64,000 nucleotides of DNA from Chytridium lagenaria (taxonomy: Eukaryota; Chytridiomycota; Chytridiomycetes; Chytridiales; Chytridiaceae). The notes under the pieces are model-generated. The model was not told the origin of the DNA, ran no database searches, and was given only the letters and a program-made list of their open reading frames with translations. This document shows positions 32,434 to 47,217 of this stretch, one piece after another. Location: the NCBI GenBank assembly GCA_025449115.1, contig JAHLKC010000073.1, positions 1 to 64,000 of the forward strand, written 5' to 3'. Every line of letters starts with the position of its first letter. Position 1 is the first letter of the stretch. The position numbers and the translations under genes were made by a program.

Positions 32434-33915
32434 ATGTCCTATAAGACTCGTCAGATCGGCGCTCCCTACAGCTTCGAGCACCGGGTGTACATTGGTTAGC
32501 TTGCATTCTTCATCCTAATCCTGTTTCCTCGCTAGATATACTGACGAATGACTTTTCAGAAAATGCCGACGGAAAAGTCGTCTCGCCCTTCCACGACATT
32601 CCTCTTTATGCCAACAAGGAGAAGACCATCTTGAACATGGTTGTCGAGATCCCCAGGTGGACCAACGCTAAGCTCGAGGTAATGCATCTTACAAGGAGGA
32701 TGCCCGATGATCAAGGAGAGCTAATAGCTTGTATAACAGATCTCCAAGGAGGAAGCCTTCAACCCTATCAAGCAAGACGAGAAGAAGGGCAAGCTTCGCT
32801 TTGTCAGGAACGTCTTCCCCCACCACGGTTACATCTGGAACGTGAGTGGTGTCTTTGGGAAACACGTCAATAGTATCTAACTTTATTCTCTTCTTAGTAC
32901 GGTGCCTTCCCTCAAGTATGCCATGATTACTTGAAATGACCCGATACTTATATTGTTTTTAGACTTGGGAGGACCCCGACCACATTCACCCCGATACCAA
33001 GGCCAAGGGTGACAACGACCCTCTCGATGTTTGCGAGATTGGTGAGCTCGTTGGTTACACTGGTCAGGTCAAGCAGGTCAAGGTTCTTGGAACCATGGCC
33101 CTCCTCGACGAAGGTACGTCACGTTATTTCTTGATGCATGTGTCGGATAGTATACTCAACAAACGGGTATCAAAAACAGGCGAGACCGACTGGAAGATCA
33201 TCGCCATCGATGTCAACGACCCCGCTGCGTCCAAGCTCAATGATATTGAGGACGTTGAGAAGTACTTCCCTGGACTTCTCCGTGCCACCAACGAGTGGTT
33301 CCGCATTTACAAGGTATGTTGTGATGGTCTTTATTAAGTGATGGTTTGTTACCCTTCGGATGAATTACTTAACTACGTGTCGAATTTTTACGCAGATCCC
33401 GGATGGTAAGCCCGAAAACAACTTCGCCTTCTCTGGTGAGGCTAAAGAACAAGGCCTACGCCACTGAAGTTGTTGCTGAGACCAACGAGGCCTGGAAGAA
33501 GATGATCATGAAGTCTCCTTCCACCTCTGCTGAGAAGCACAAGCTGTCCATGTAAGCTTTTTTAGTTTCGCCATTCCGAATTTGGCTCACGTATTTTTTT
33601 AGTGTCAACACCCAGGTTGAGGACAGCCCCTTCAAGGTTGACTTCTCTGCCGAGGCCTACACCGCCATCCCCGCTGTAAGCTTTATAAATGGTTGGCTTT
33701 TTCTAATGATATTTAAGGACTCCAAGAAGCCTGCCAACCCCATTGACCCCTCCAGTAAGCTGACACAAATAACTGACATTCTTTTTGCTGACGTAGCTTA
33801 TAGTTGGAAAGTGTGTTTTACCTTTCGGCCCAGCCCGCCAACCTTTGAATCTCTTGAGGACAGTAACAATAAAGTTTACAATTTCACGTCAACGAAAAAC
33901 GTAGGATTTCTGTAA
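32434..33915 (+). CDS. Inorganic pyrophosphatase, family I
   Basis: Hydrolyses pyrophosphate from biosynthetic reactions. The start at 32434 gives [20 protein letters not shown], and short introns separate [61 protein letters not shown] and [20 protein letters not shown]. The last includes the signature [11 protein letters not shown] with metal-binding Asps. [37 protein letters not shown] and [20 protein letters not shown] follow. A one-base insertion at about 33445 breaks [14 protein letters not shown]. The last exon limits (after PANPIDPS, about 33754) are uncertain. An in-frame Met at 32308 would add a 42-residue Arg-rich, acid-free leader (MLGRLPLSTLVSRTTTATRL), which looks like a mitochondrial presequence. 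Confidence 0.92.
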
Positions 33916-34553
33916 TAATATTGCTTCATTCTTTTTTGGAAGCTTTTTGTCGTAGTGTTGGCTTTTTTTCTCGTAGTGACTGTACGAGATGAGAACGGAT
34001 AATACCAGTGGTGACGATAAGATAGTCCTGAAAAACGAGTTCAGTCATTTACTAATTTATAGCAAAGAACTCACCATCTTTCAGTTTTATGAAATTTAAA
34101 CACATTCCCGAACGAAGACCATTACAGTAACCGAATTCTGGTTTTCCTTCTACTCTGCAACTCATAAAAATCAATCTCTAATTAACTTATCACGCTGAGC
34201 AACGATGCATCCACAGTATTCTGTTGCTCCTCAAAACAAACCCCGGTAATTTATAAGGCCCAAGCATCGAAGCACGGAGACTTACATCGCAACTCTGCAT
34301 AATTGGTCGTGGTGAAGATCAACTTGAAGGCGATGAGAACGCAGGGGTAGCCTTCGGCGCCCACCCTTGAAGCCGAATATATGACCTTGTCTAAGTCCCC
34401 TGTAAAATCATAACACAAATAAATAAAAAAAACCAAACATCATATATGTATAAAACACACACACACACAGTCTAATTCTTTTTACTCATAATATTTTATA
34501 GCTGTCTAACCGTTATTCCTCATCATCTATCACACACACCTTATAAAACAAAA
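33916..34553. other. Intergenic region with one possible unassigned exon
   Basis: Minus-strand 34290-34400 is open between an acceptor (TTTTACAG) and a donor (GTAAGT-like) and reads DLDKVIYSASRVGAEGYPCV followed by LIAFKLIFTTTNYAELR. It looks coding but matches no family I know, and no start or partner exons are clear. A (GT/AC) run lies at about 34456-34470. Confidence 0.3.
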
Positions 34554-36030
34554 TCACAACGCAAAATACATACAACTCCCATCATCTCCTCCAGCAACAA
34601 TTCCCATCTCATCCGACTTCGCCACAAAATCCAATATCCCACTATACCCTCCTCCTAAAGTCATCACACATTCATGCGTCCTCATATCCCAAATCCTCAT
34701 ATCCCCATCCATAGATGAAGTCACAACAGCAGCTGACCCATCCAGAATTTTCAGTTTAGTCACTGCTTCCTGTTGATTAAATTTACAAGTTAGAGCGTTA
34801 AAGTGGTGTGGCGTGGGAGGAGGAGGGGGTGCGTATTCACCTTTTCTGTAAACACACAACGCTCTTGCATGCTCCCAAGATCCCAGAGAAGTACAGTCCC
34901 ATCAACAGAGGCGGACGCAGCAATATGAGATCTGCAAAAAAACCATAATCAACCCAAAAAACAAAACAAACAGAAAAAATCACATTCACCCACCTCTTCG
35001 AAAACTCAATACACTCAATCGAAGCCGTAGCAGAAGGCAAGGCCGAAATAACCTATTTCACCCCCCCAAAAAAAAAAAAAAAAAATCAACACAAACTCAT
35101 CTCGGTCCCCCTCTCTCTCAAAAAAGGAAAAAATTGGCAATTCACCTTGCTCGTATCCAGATTCGATAAAATCAACGACCCATCCTCGGCCCCTGTCATC
35201 ACGATATTCGAAGTATGACTCAACCCCATCGCCGTAATCCCTGTTGTATGAAACCTCGAATTCGATATCGATAACCGCGTCTTAACTGTCGCAGCTTTCG
35301 GGTCCCACACAATCAAATTTCCATCATCACCACCCGTGATAATGGATTTCCCTATTTTTTAAGAAACCCAAAAAAACCGTCAACCCAACCCATCACATAC
35401 ATCGCAAAAAAAATAAACCAAAAAAAAAAAACAAAAAAAAAACTTGAAAAACTTGCCATCATACGAAAACGCCCCTAACCCCACCGAATTGGAATGCCCC
35501 GAAAACACATTTAAACATTTTCCAGATGGAATCTGCCACATCCACACAATCCCATCACTCGATCCACACAACAATGCATTCCCACGAGGATGCCACCGTA
35601 ACCACTACATCAAAAGAGCAAAAAACCATCATCGATTAACCCATCATCAAAACAAAAACAAAACAAAAAAAAACCAACCGTTACTTCCATCGGACCGTCC
35701 AACGACAAAACCACCTCTCCGATCTCCAAATTCGCCACTCTAACACCCCCATCCAAACTCCCACACGCTACAAACATTCCATCAAAATTAAACGCCACCG
35801 CAACAATGGAGTCCGACGATTCTACACCCCCCAAAAAAAAGAAGTCAACACCATATCACAGACACACATCAATTATTTATAATTACTTGGAAACATAAAC
35901 TCAATCTCCATCGTCACATAATTCCAAACATAACAAAGATCATCACCGCCACCAGATACGGCTAACGTCTTGGTTGGATGAACATCAACGGCATATACGG
36001 ATCCTGATGTTACGCTTGTTACGGATGTAC
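34554..36030 (-). CDS. AAMP/Sqt1-like WD40 protein
   Basis: Sqt1 (yeast) chaperones ribosomal protein uL16; AAMP is its animal relative. The order of blades matches AAMP: SGSVYAVDVHPTKTLAVSGG with GDDLCYVWNY, SDSIVAVAFNFDGMFVACGS, the signature WHPRGNALLCGSSDGIVWMW, VGLGAFSYDGK, GGDDGNLIVWDPKAATVKTR, GLSHTSNIVMTGAEDGSLIL, IECIEFSKRSHIAASASVDG with TVLLWDLG, and KLKILDGSAAVVTSSMDGDM with RIWDMRTHECVM. It ends GIVAGGDDGSCMYFAL at 34554. Introns of 50-100 nt separate nearly every blade. The acidic N-terminus expected in AAMP is not found; the first exon may lie just upstream of 36030. Confidence 0.8.
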
Positions 36031-36789
36031 TTTAAACCGATTCATATACCCGAGTGTTGAAAGAATCCATCTATAAAGTCGGTTCTCTTCAATCCCAATG
36101 AAAGCTCTTCCTCCATTTTTTGCAAAAAAATAAAAACAAGTTGCATCTTCTGTGAAAAGTCGCCATGCTGATCCCCAGCACCCTTCCCCAATATTTCCAG
36201 CTCCCTCCACATGGTTCGCCCTCATCAACAATTCCATCCTTCATCACTCCTTTAACTGGACCGTTAGACAGATTGGAGAGATGGTAGAGTGGTGATGGAA
36301 GTCGAGGTGGGGTGCCATGCCGTCAAAGTGTCAACGCCATTTGTATTGACGAAAACATCACTTGCCAAAGCCCTTCTCACTGGAATAACCATTTGATTTC
36401 CAGATAAGATGGAGGAAGATTCAAATTCCAGAGCAGCAAGTGTTCCAGAATGCAGCCACCTTCTTTGCTAAAGTGATTGGGGGACTCATCTCTATTTCCA
36501 AACATTCACTCCTATCGTTTCTCTTGGAGTGGGTTAATAGCACAACCGGTGACTCCGAAGAGGAGAAGCAAAAAGCACGAAAAGGAAGTGTTTGTGGAAG
36601 GGTAGAAAGAACCCCCTAGAAAAGCAAGGGACTAGATCCCCATTCCATCCGTATCCGCCCTTTTCTCGCTATTCACTTTCGAAACTCTCACTTCATTCCT
36701 GATATTCCACTACAACTTACTCCAGCTCCAACTAACAAAAAGCTTCTTGCTGCAGCCCTTCGCACTCGCACGCAAAACTATCAGCAACC
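36031..36789. other. Divergent promoter region between AAMP-like and PKA genes
   Basis: About 760 bp with no convincing reading frame. It probably contains the first exon of the AAMP-like gene and both promoters; a pyrimidine-rich stretch (about 36640-36720) lies just before the PKA start. Confidence 0.4.
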
Positions 36790-39067
<2,278 letters not shown>

Positions 39068-39521
39068 ATCTTGCCGCTATGTGTCGTTCGCTATATTTTC
39101 TTTTTGGCGTTTCCATTTCGTTTCTTTTCGTACACATCACACCATCATTATATTTTACCACACTTACTGCTAATGTCGTATCCGTTAATACCCTCATGAC
39201 TATTTTCCGTGGTTTTCCACCCGAAGCGCTATGTTTCATTGTAATACCACACAAGCACTCTTAATTTCATGAACCCTCCCATTTTAATTCTTTTCATACC
39301 GATACATTCCTTTTCTGTCTACACTTTTATTTTTTTTATACGGATACCTATACCCCTCCTCTTGTGCACCCCGCGTCTGGCTCTGGTTTGGAGACTTGGA
39401 GTGAATGGAATATAAGTCAGAAAGGGACAAGCATTCATAAAAAGTCATGCGAATCGTTATTATCGTTTATAGCTATAAAGCAATAACTACTGGGTGTATT
39501 CATACTAGAACAATTGAAAGC
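39068..39521. other. Intergenic region between converging genes
   Basis: About 450 bp, AT-rich, between the PKA stop and the end of the AP180-like gene. No gene is seen. Confidence 0.5.
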
Positions 39522-41612
39522 TCAGAATCTCAAAAAGGGGTTATTGGAATTATTCGCCGGCTGTCCAAAATCTGCCGCTCCGTTGGATACGGACGCAAAA
39601 GGCGAAGCCTGTTGCTGCTGCTGTTGTTGCTGCTGTATAGCACCCTGCGGGGCAAATGGCATACCAGGATTACCGCCTTGCCCAGAAAACCCAAACGGTG
39701 AAGAGCTTGTTGTAGTACTACTCATAGCAGCGAGTGGGATTGAGGGTTTGGCAAAAGGGTTGAGACCGGCGAGATGATCCGTGACCTGCGGAACACCTGA
39801 CATGCTAGGGTATTGCCCAATCGTGGCGGCCTGAGAGGGCTGGGCGGGAGCTCCAAATATGGGGTTTGGTTGTGGTGCTGAAAAGGCGGGGTTATTGAAA
39901 GAAGGCTGCTGCATGGTGTTGGCGGGTGCAGGAGACGGAAAGGCGTTTTGACCGAAGACATTCTCGACGGTGAATGAGGGGCCGTTGGTTTCACCTCCTG
40001 ACGGGAATGAGGGTTGGAAAGTCGCAAAGGGGTTGACGTTGGATGCGTTTCCCATGTTCATGGTTCCTTGGTTTTTGAATCCGCTAAAGCCATCCGTACC
40101 GTTTTAAAGAGGCGAATGGGTGAAGGACCAGTTGATTGGGTTGAGCCGACGGCGCTAACGCTGGGAACTGGTTTGACGTCGCTGACGTTGGGAAAGGGTT
40201 TGCGCCGAATCCGGAGTTGAGTGCAAAAGGGTTACCGGTGGGAGCAGCAGGCGGCATGGCGACGACGGACGGCGCAGTGCTTTGTGGCCACAGGGAAGTG
40301 CTCACGTCCAAGTTGAAGTTAGCCTGCGGCTGCTTGTTATATGAATTCAGCTCATCATCGAGCGATGAGAAAAAGTCAATGAGCGGTTCAGCCGGCTTCT
40401 TATTTTTTGCTGGTTCAGTATTAAAATTCATTCGGGAAGATTCCGCGACTGCTTTCGGCTTTGGCTCCTCTTCTTTCGCTATTTTGACGTTAAAATGAGG
40501 CTCTAACTGTAGCAATGGCACCCACCACTCACAGACATGTAACTATCCTTAAAATCTTTATGACCATTCGCCTGACTCTTCTTATCGCGGTAAGCCTTCC
40601 TCTGAGCCTCAAAGTCTGGTGCCTTTATGTAATCTTCTAGGGCGCTAACCAAAGAAATCGGAGCATGTTTGAAGGAAGGAATATCGATGCCGAGTGAATT
40701 TCTTAACTTTCTGGCGATATCAAAAAACTCCACGGTCTTTGTGGTTTGCTGAGCAAAGTTCTTGTAGATTTGTAATGCTCTCTGTGCTTCAGATTTCTCC
40801 ATATCGAAATAACATCCCAAAATCCTGATAACTCCTTCGTTCATCAAATGAAAAAGCGACATCATATCCCCAACAAGCAGTCGGAAGGATTGCAAGGTCA
40901 CCACATTATCTATTTCTTCCAGATAAAACTAAAATCATCAGTGTAAGTTTTGGTGAGAGGGGTAATGCATACCGAACATCCCAGAAGTCCGTCTATTTGT
41001 CTCTGCAAAACTTGGACCTCCTTCAGCAGCGAATCCTGAGACATTGATCTAAACTTTGCAATATATTCGGGTTTTGATCTGACGAAATCGTCTTTAACCG
41101 TTTTGTAGCCTGCCACTTTCTCCTCCAGGTATTCCGAGTAACTACGGATGTTCTTGGACTGAGCAACACCTTTTGATGATCAGAAATGCGAAAGGATGAT
41201 TTCTTGCTTACTCAAAGGATTAAGACTCTTGTCCCTAAACCCGCTCGTATTAATAATGTTTGGCTGGTTGACCAGGTATCCAAGGACCCGATCGGTGGCG
41301 CCCTCTCTCATCAAGATATGGACAAGAATTAGAGACTTGAAGACGACCTTTATATCAATTTAGATACAACTCTTTAAAAGTAGTTTAATAGTTACCACCC
41401 AGTTTGGCTCCCGTAATCTGATACAACAACTGAAACATGGCTGGAAGAGATCCATCTCGCTGCCAGGTTGCCTCCGTTAAAGCTGGTGAGAGTTGCAGTA
41501 TTAATAGATGGTGGATGTGCATTGATGCAAAATTGGAGCGATCATACTTGCGACATGCTTCAGCTTTAGCGGTTTAAGTTTTTGTCGTGCTCCGTTGAAT
41601 GGCGTAGTCCAT
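39522..41612 (-). CDS. AP180/CALM-type clathrin adaptor (ANTH domain, NPF motifs)
   Basis: ANTH adaptors bind PtdIns(4,5)P2 and clathrin at endocytic sites. The start at 41612 gives MDYAIQRSTT, then KLKPLKLKHV, the basic lipid-binding stretch of the ANTH domain, and ATWQRDGSLPAMFQLLYQIT. The exon VVFKSLILVHILMREGATDR is a family hallmark, followed by NIRSYSEYLEEKVAGYKTVK, RQIDGLLGCS, VVTLQSFRLLVGDMMSLFHL and ILGCYFDMEKSEAQRALQIY. The C-terminal half is disordered with LIDFFSSLDDE (clathrin or AP2-type contact), a Gln run and many NPF motifs, including NPFATF, NPFAKP, GNPFAL and the final NPFLRF, which bind EH-domain proteins. Frame breaks are at about 41570 and 40105. Confidence 0.88.
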
Positions 41613-41687
41613 CCTTGGATGTGTTAGAATGTGGACTGGGAGTCTGAGGGCCTTCCAGAAATTTTTCGGTGAAAGACTACGAGGAAG

Positions 41688-44600
41688 ATGGTAGGTTCTA
41701 AGCTATGCGGCATGCAGCTGAATCCAATATCTCCAGTCTCGGCACCGATTCGTACGAAATATGCAGGATCTGGATGATGATGACCTGTACGATGAGGATG
41801 AGGATTATTACGATGATGGTGGGTTGGGGAGAGTTTTAGCACGATTGTATGCAGCAGCGAGTCGTAGTGCTGACGATGAGTGATTGGGTTTAAGTAGATG
41901 ATGGCTATGGGGATCACGATATGGAGGAAGACGCTCCCAAACAAGCTGCACAGTTTGTGAACGGGAAGCTTGTAAACAAAGGCCTTGATGGTATTATTTG
42001 CTTTTATTTTTGTAAAACTTATAGCTATTTAAAAGCTACAATTGCAAAACTCAGTCAGTTGAGTTTGGAAGTTCGCAAAGTTGTTGGCAATTCATTCTCG
42101 GACGCCGAGATAACCGATGCGTTAAAAAGCTAGGAAACGATGTATCTCAAGCGATCAATTTTATCTTTGATAAAACAAAGTCCGGTAAGCATCTTTCGTA
42201 TGTTTGTTTTCGTCCTTCTTTTTTTATATCGCGGTGCTCTTCGCTCTCTTTCAGTTGCGCTCCGCGTCCAGAAAGGGTTTAAGCTTCTGCAAGCTTGGGT
42301 TGGATTTTGGAAACTTTCGACAAATGCGACGAATATTTATTTACGGGCCCTTCCTATGTTCTTCAACGGACTTGGACGCCTCAAGCCTCTACGCCAAAAG
42401 CTCGGGACACGTCTAAGCTTTCTGGAAGACTCGACGCACTTCTGGGTTCAAAGAAATCGAAACCGGAAAAGGCGCCGACACTTGTTGCAAATCCCCCATC
42501 TCTCGGGATCCCTCCTGGTCTTATGCTACCATCACAAGTTCCTCGAACCAAAGGGTTCCGCTACTTGGGAGTAAACTTCAAACTTCTTCCACTTCAGATG
42601 TTTTGAAGCAAGCTCTATCAGAATTCTCCAAACCTTCAGTCTCATCCACGAAAACAAATACCAAACAACTGTATCGCGACACCCCAAACCACCCCTATTT
42701 CAAAACCTATATTGAATTCTTCAACACCCTTACAACCAAGCTTGCGAAAAGCTCCCTTACTGACAAGAGCATGAGCGAGGTGTTGGCTTCTCCGTGGGCA
42801 ACATCACGTTCTTTATTAAGAGCACCCTCCTCTTTTGCTAGTTTTTGGATATCTACTCTAAGCGCTAGCAAAAAGAAGACTAAAATTTCCGAAATTGTTG
42901 CCATTCCTTTGAATATAGGCGCGACGACTGATGCAAAAAGCGATGTCTCGCCTTTTCAATTTAACTCTCCAAGTCCCGATGATATTGTATTTAACGCAAG
43001 ATCAGCAAAGGATAAAGGTTTTTTCTGATGTTGACTTTTGTTTAATTTTTTGGTGAAGGAAAGACTACGGCTATTAAAAGTAAACCCATCTCAAGTGAGC
43101 CTGCTGTTGCGACAAAGCCAAAGGAAACCGTCACTTTCGTTGCACCAAAGCCCCGACCGGCAAAAGAAGCACGAATAGACATTGAAGCAGAAATGAAAGC
43201 GAGAAGTGCTGGAAACCGCTTCTGAATCTCGTAGTTGTTGGTGAGATATGGACAAACGGCATGACTTATTTTTCAAGGCCATGTGGATGCAGGGAAATCG
43301 ACAATTATGGGGCACCTACTATTTCTCCTCGGTGAGGTTGATGGGAGAACAATGCAGAAGTACGAGAGAGATGCGGAAAAAATGAAGAAATCTTCGTTTG
43401 CATTCGCTTGGGTACTGGATGCCACTGAAAGAAGAACGGTCCAGGTAAGATATTCGTACCTTCATTGGTTGAAACTAAATTTACTAGAGGAGTGACTATT
43501 GATGTGGCAATTTCAAAGTTTGAGACTCCTTCTCGCAAGTTTACGCTCTTAGATGCTCCTGGTCATCGCGATTTTGTCCCGAATATGATCTCTGGAGCAG
43601 CTCAGGTTAGTGGTTTTGTTTCATTCTCCTTTCCTCTTGTCGCTGGGCTTGTTTTACAAAAACAATCTTATTGTTTCTTAAAACTAAATTTACAAAACAG
43701 GCCGATGTGGCTCTTTTAGTGGTGGACAGCACTACAGGAGAATTCGAGACAGGTTTTGATGCGGGCGGTCAAACTCGTGAGCATGCACTTCTGGTTCGAA
43801 GTTTTGGGGGGTAACGCAAATCGCTGTTGCGGTAAACAAGCTGGATAATTGGTAAGAAGTTTATTAGTGACTTTATTAAATATTATAGTGCAACTGGGAA
43901 GAAAGTCGATTTCTTGAGATTCAGCAAAAGCTTCAGAATTTCCTCGTTCAAGCTGGAATTCCGTCGCGACAAGGTTACCTTTGTTCCGTGCAGTGGATTC
44001 ACAGGAAAAATCTTCAGAAGAGACAAAAGCGCGTTACTGGAGAAGTGGTATACAGGGAAAACTTTGGTGGAAGTCTTGGGTAAGTTCGCGCAAGGTTCGG
44101 GTTCCACACAGCTCACCATATTTAAACGCCTTGGAAACTCCACCTCGTCCTTTTTGACAAACCTTTCAGGCTTCCGATATTCTGATTACTTCAAGGTGGC
44201 CTTTCAGTGGGAAGCTCAGGCAAACGTGTCCTTCAAGGAAGGATTGAGTCGGGCGTCGTTAAAGTTGGTGACCAAATCTTTATCATGCCGCTAGGAGAAG
44301 AATGCACCGTAAAAGGTTTGACCCACACTTACTTTATACGTAATATATTTTATGCTTGTATCCCACAATAATCTGCAGCCATTGAGATTTTTGGATGACC
44401 CGGTCAAGTGGTGGCAGCAGCTGGAGACATATGTGTCTTTAAGTATTGCTGGCGTTGACTTGAACCAAATATGGTGCGTAGCTTCGTTAATGCAATTTAC
44501 CATTTTAATCTTTCGTTTGTAGCGTCGGCAACATTTTATGTGAAAAGGCTAGACCGATTCCCGTGACTAGCCATTTCCGCGCCAAAATTGTAACTTTTGA

Positions 44601-45005
44601 TATTAAGATACCCGTTAACCATCGGAGTTCCCGGTAAATTACTCTTTCCTTTTTCAGTTTCTTGTAAAAACCATTGCTAACACCTTCAATGAAGGTTGTC
44701 CTCCATCATTTTTAGTTTAACTGCAACCGGGCACCATCTCAAAGCTAGTTTCAACACTTGATAGGAGTACGGGTGATGTTGTTAAGGAAAAATCCAAGGT
44801 ATTTTTACTATTTGGCTTAAATGCTGATATTTTTCAGAGCCCTCCCAAAGAACACGAACCGCCGTGGTAGAAATCAAACTAGACCGCCCCATTTGCATTG
44901 AAACCTCAAAAGACTCCAAAGAGCTAGGTCCGGTTCATGCTACGCCTAGGCCATACTGTCGTAGCAGCTGGCATCGTTAGCGATATTATCTCCCGTACCA
45001 AGTAA
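41688..45005 (+). CDS. HBS1: HBS1, ribosome-rescue translational GTPase
   Basis: HBS1 works with Dom34/Pelota to split stalled ribosomes. The ATG (41688-41690) is followed immediately by an intron (41691-41736), then [20 protein letters not shown], as in animal HBS1L (MARHRNVR). The HBS1 N-domain reads [20 protein letters not shown] with [16 protein letters not shown]. The GTPase domain has LNLVVVG joined by an intron to [14 protein letters not shown] (G1), [13 protein letters not shown] (G2), [20 protein letters not shown] (G3), [20 protein letters not shown] and AVNKLDN (G4). The end is [20 protein letters not shown] with a stop at 45005. Frame breaks include about 42128, 43218 and 44929. 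The final 60 bp overlap the end of the gene on the other strand. Confidence 0.92.
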
Positions 45006-47126
45006 CAAAGTCTTTTGCTGAACATCCACCTGGTTTGCCATATGGAATACACAGCGACCGTGCTCGTAGAATTTGAATGCCCTTTTTGCAGATGGAGAAA
45101 TATAATTGCCTTCCAGTTCGATAAGGAGTTTTGTTTGAAGGGTGTCATGGATGTTGATGAGATGTTTTAGACCTTGGTCGGAGATACGATTAAAGCGAAA
45201 GATGAATATTTCGATCCGACTCCCGCCAACCAGATGTTTCAGAGTCCGGCATGTGGAAATGCCTGCTCTTTGATTTGTAAGATCTAGCAAGCGTAGTACC
45301 GTATTTCCGCGAAAGCAGTCCAACAACTCCGAGCAAGATGTATCATCAAGAAAATGTTCAGCAGACCCATGAAGTGTTAGCTCCGTTAGATCTGTAAAAA
45401 AGAGAGGCGGCAAGAGGCCTCATCCACTCCATGTATTCCCTTGCTATGCGATTCTCGCTAATATCCAGCACCTTAATGTCCAGAATTTTACTCTGGTTTT
45501 CTCTATGGCCACCAAATTTCGAGGAACCAAGTTGGTATTTCTCAAATTCAATTTGATGAACCCTTGCCGATGTCCAGAACCTTTATAAGTGACGAGGCCG
45601 ACGCGTTTAAATCAATACCACTCAAATCCACTTCCTTCAATCTTTTCTGCTTCCCGAACGCCTCAATATCAACGCGGTTCCTGCCGCCGAAAAGAAGTTA
45701 CTCCCAATGTTCAATGTCTCCACTCGAAATTAGCGGAATCCGCAATCCAACGCGATAGGGTCCCTCCTGCATCTGGAGCGTGAGGGTCGGATTTAGGAAT
45801 ATTGGAGTTGAGGTTGAGGGATTGGAGCGTTTTAAGTTTTATAGAGTTTTCTATGACGCGGATAAAACCTTTTGCGCCGAGATTGCAGTTGGAGAGATCC
45901 AAGTCAGCGAGGACGTGTAGGAGAGGGTTTGGAGGAGACGTGGGAAAGATGGGGTGTCAAGACGGTGGTCTTTTACGGTGAATCCCAAAAGTTTTTTGTT
46001 GACTTTGGTGAAGGACGTCGTGGAGAAGTGTGATGCCTGCTACCCAGTCCAAGCCGACTTCGGACTGTTAGAAAGCGCAGGGAAACTCTGTCCGGTGACA
46101 TACTGCTATTAGTATTCAATGCATCCTCTAAGCCTAAATGACCGCCAGCCTTACGTAACGGCAAGTTATCTCTTTCTTTAGAGGACAAGGCTTGATCCCC
46201 CCATTTGTCTTGAATAAGGCTATCAATGGTCATAGAAACTTGCTCGGCGATTTGCAACGCCTTAACCTTGATAGTGATAATCAAACTTCCATTGAACCTC
46301 GTCAACATGGCTTGAATGTAATTAATGGTACCTCGACTTAAACACACGTCGAGAACAAGCTCCAGAGTAGCCAGAGGAAGCTTTGCGACAAAGTCGACGA
46401 CAGCCGGAAAACTCGACTGCATTCTTGAGGTCTCCAGTTTTAGGTCTGTGATGTTCTGAAATCCTGGCAAGAGAAGGTCGGCCTCGTGTGGAACAGAGAG
46501 GGTGTCCTCCAGAAATTGCTTTAAGCAGAACGATGTGATGCTGGGTAAAGCTTGATTATCATCTTTTTCCCAAAGCAGTAGGCGATTTGTGATAAAAAGT
46601 CTCTGTGGTATCTCCACTATTGACGATACGTCTTAACATTTCGGCCCATATTGGGAGCATATTGACCAGTTCGCTGGAATTAAAGCTGACATCTGCGAGG
46701 TAGAGGTCGTATGGATTCAGCTTTCTCAGCAGCATTTTTCAATATAGGAGACGGGATATTATCTAAGGATTGCAGGTCTAATAATAACCAAACTAAAATC
46801 AGTTTCTGAGTATCTTTACAGGAGAACCTAACCTTTAAAGTTCTTTGAAAGAAGGTCACAGCATTTTTGAGCTAGCTCGGAAGGTCTAGATATACGGCTG
46901 CCCGCAGAGTATGCAGGAGGTTTGAAAGAGAAGGACTGAAGTGAAGTGACCCTAGAGACGAGAAGGACGGTTTCACGCTTTGTAATTTTAAGGAATCGAA
47001 CCATGCACTGAACATGAATAGGATGACGTCAAACATGATGGGAACGCCAATGTTCGGAAAGTGAATGGCTCCTTCGGTATTCTCCAGGAAGGCACCTTTA
47101 GCGTTTTCGTGAGTTAAGATCAACAT
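44946..47126 (-). CDS. Leucine-rich-repeat (RNI-like) protein
   Basis: No specific family is recognised. From the start near 47126 (MLILTHENAKGAFLENTEGA) several exons follow, including TSFCLKQFLEDTLSVPHEAD, QNITDLKLETSR, LPLATLELVLDVCLSRGTIN, and MDLSNCNLGAKGFIRVIENS with KLKTLQSLNLNSN, which is a clear RNI-type leucine-rich repeat. The C-terminal exon has LTELTLHGSAEHF, VLRLLDLTNQRAG and IEIFIFRFNRISDQGLKHLI, two more repeats, and ends [14 protein letters not shown] at 44946. It is probably a scaffold protein of about 600 residues. Exon limits between 45415 and 46870 are uncertain. Its last codons overlap the end of HBS1 on the opposite strand. Confidence 0.55.
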
Positions 47127-47217
47127 ACATTAATTGAATAGGAGATTATGAGTAAGTAGAGGCTCCATGTCGGTTTCGACGCCATACCTGAGCTTCTATG
47201 AATATGCCCGCAACGTC

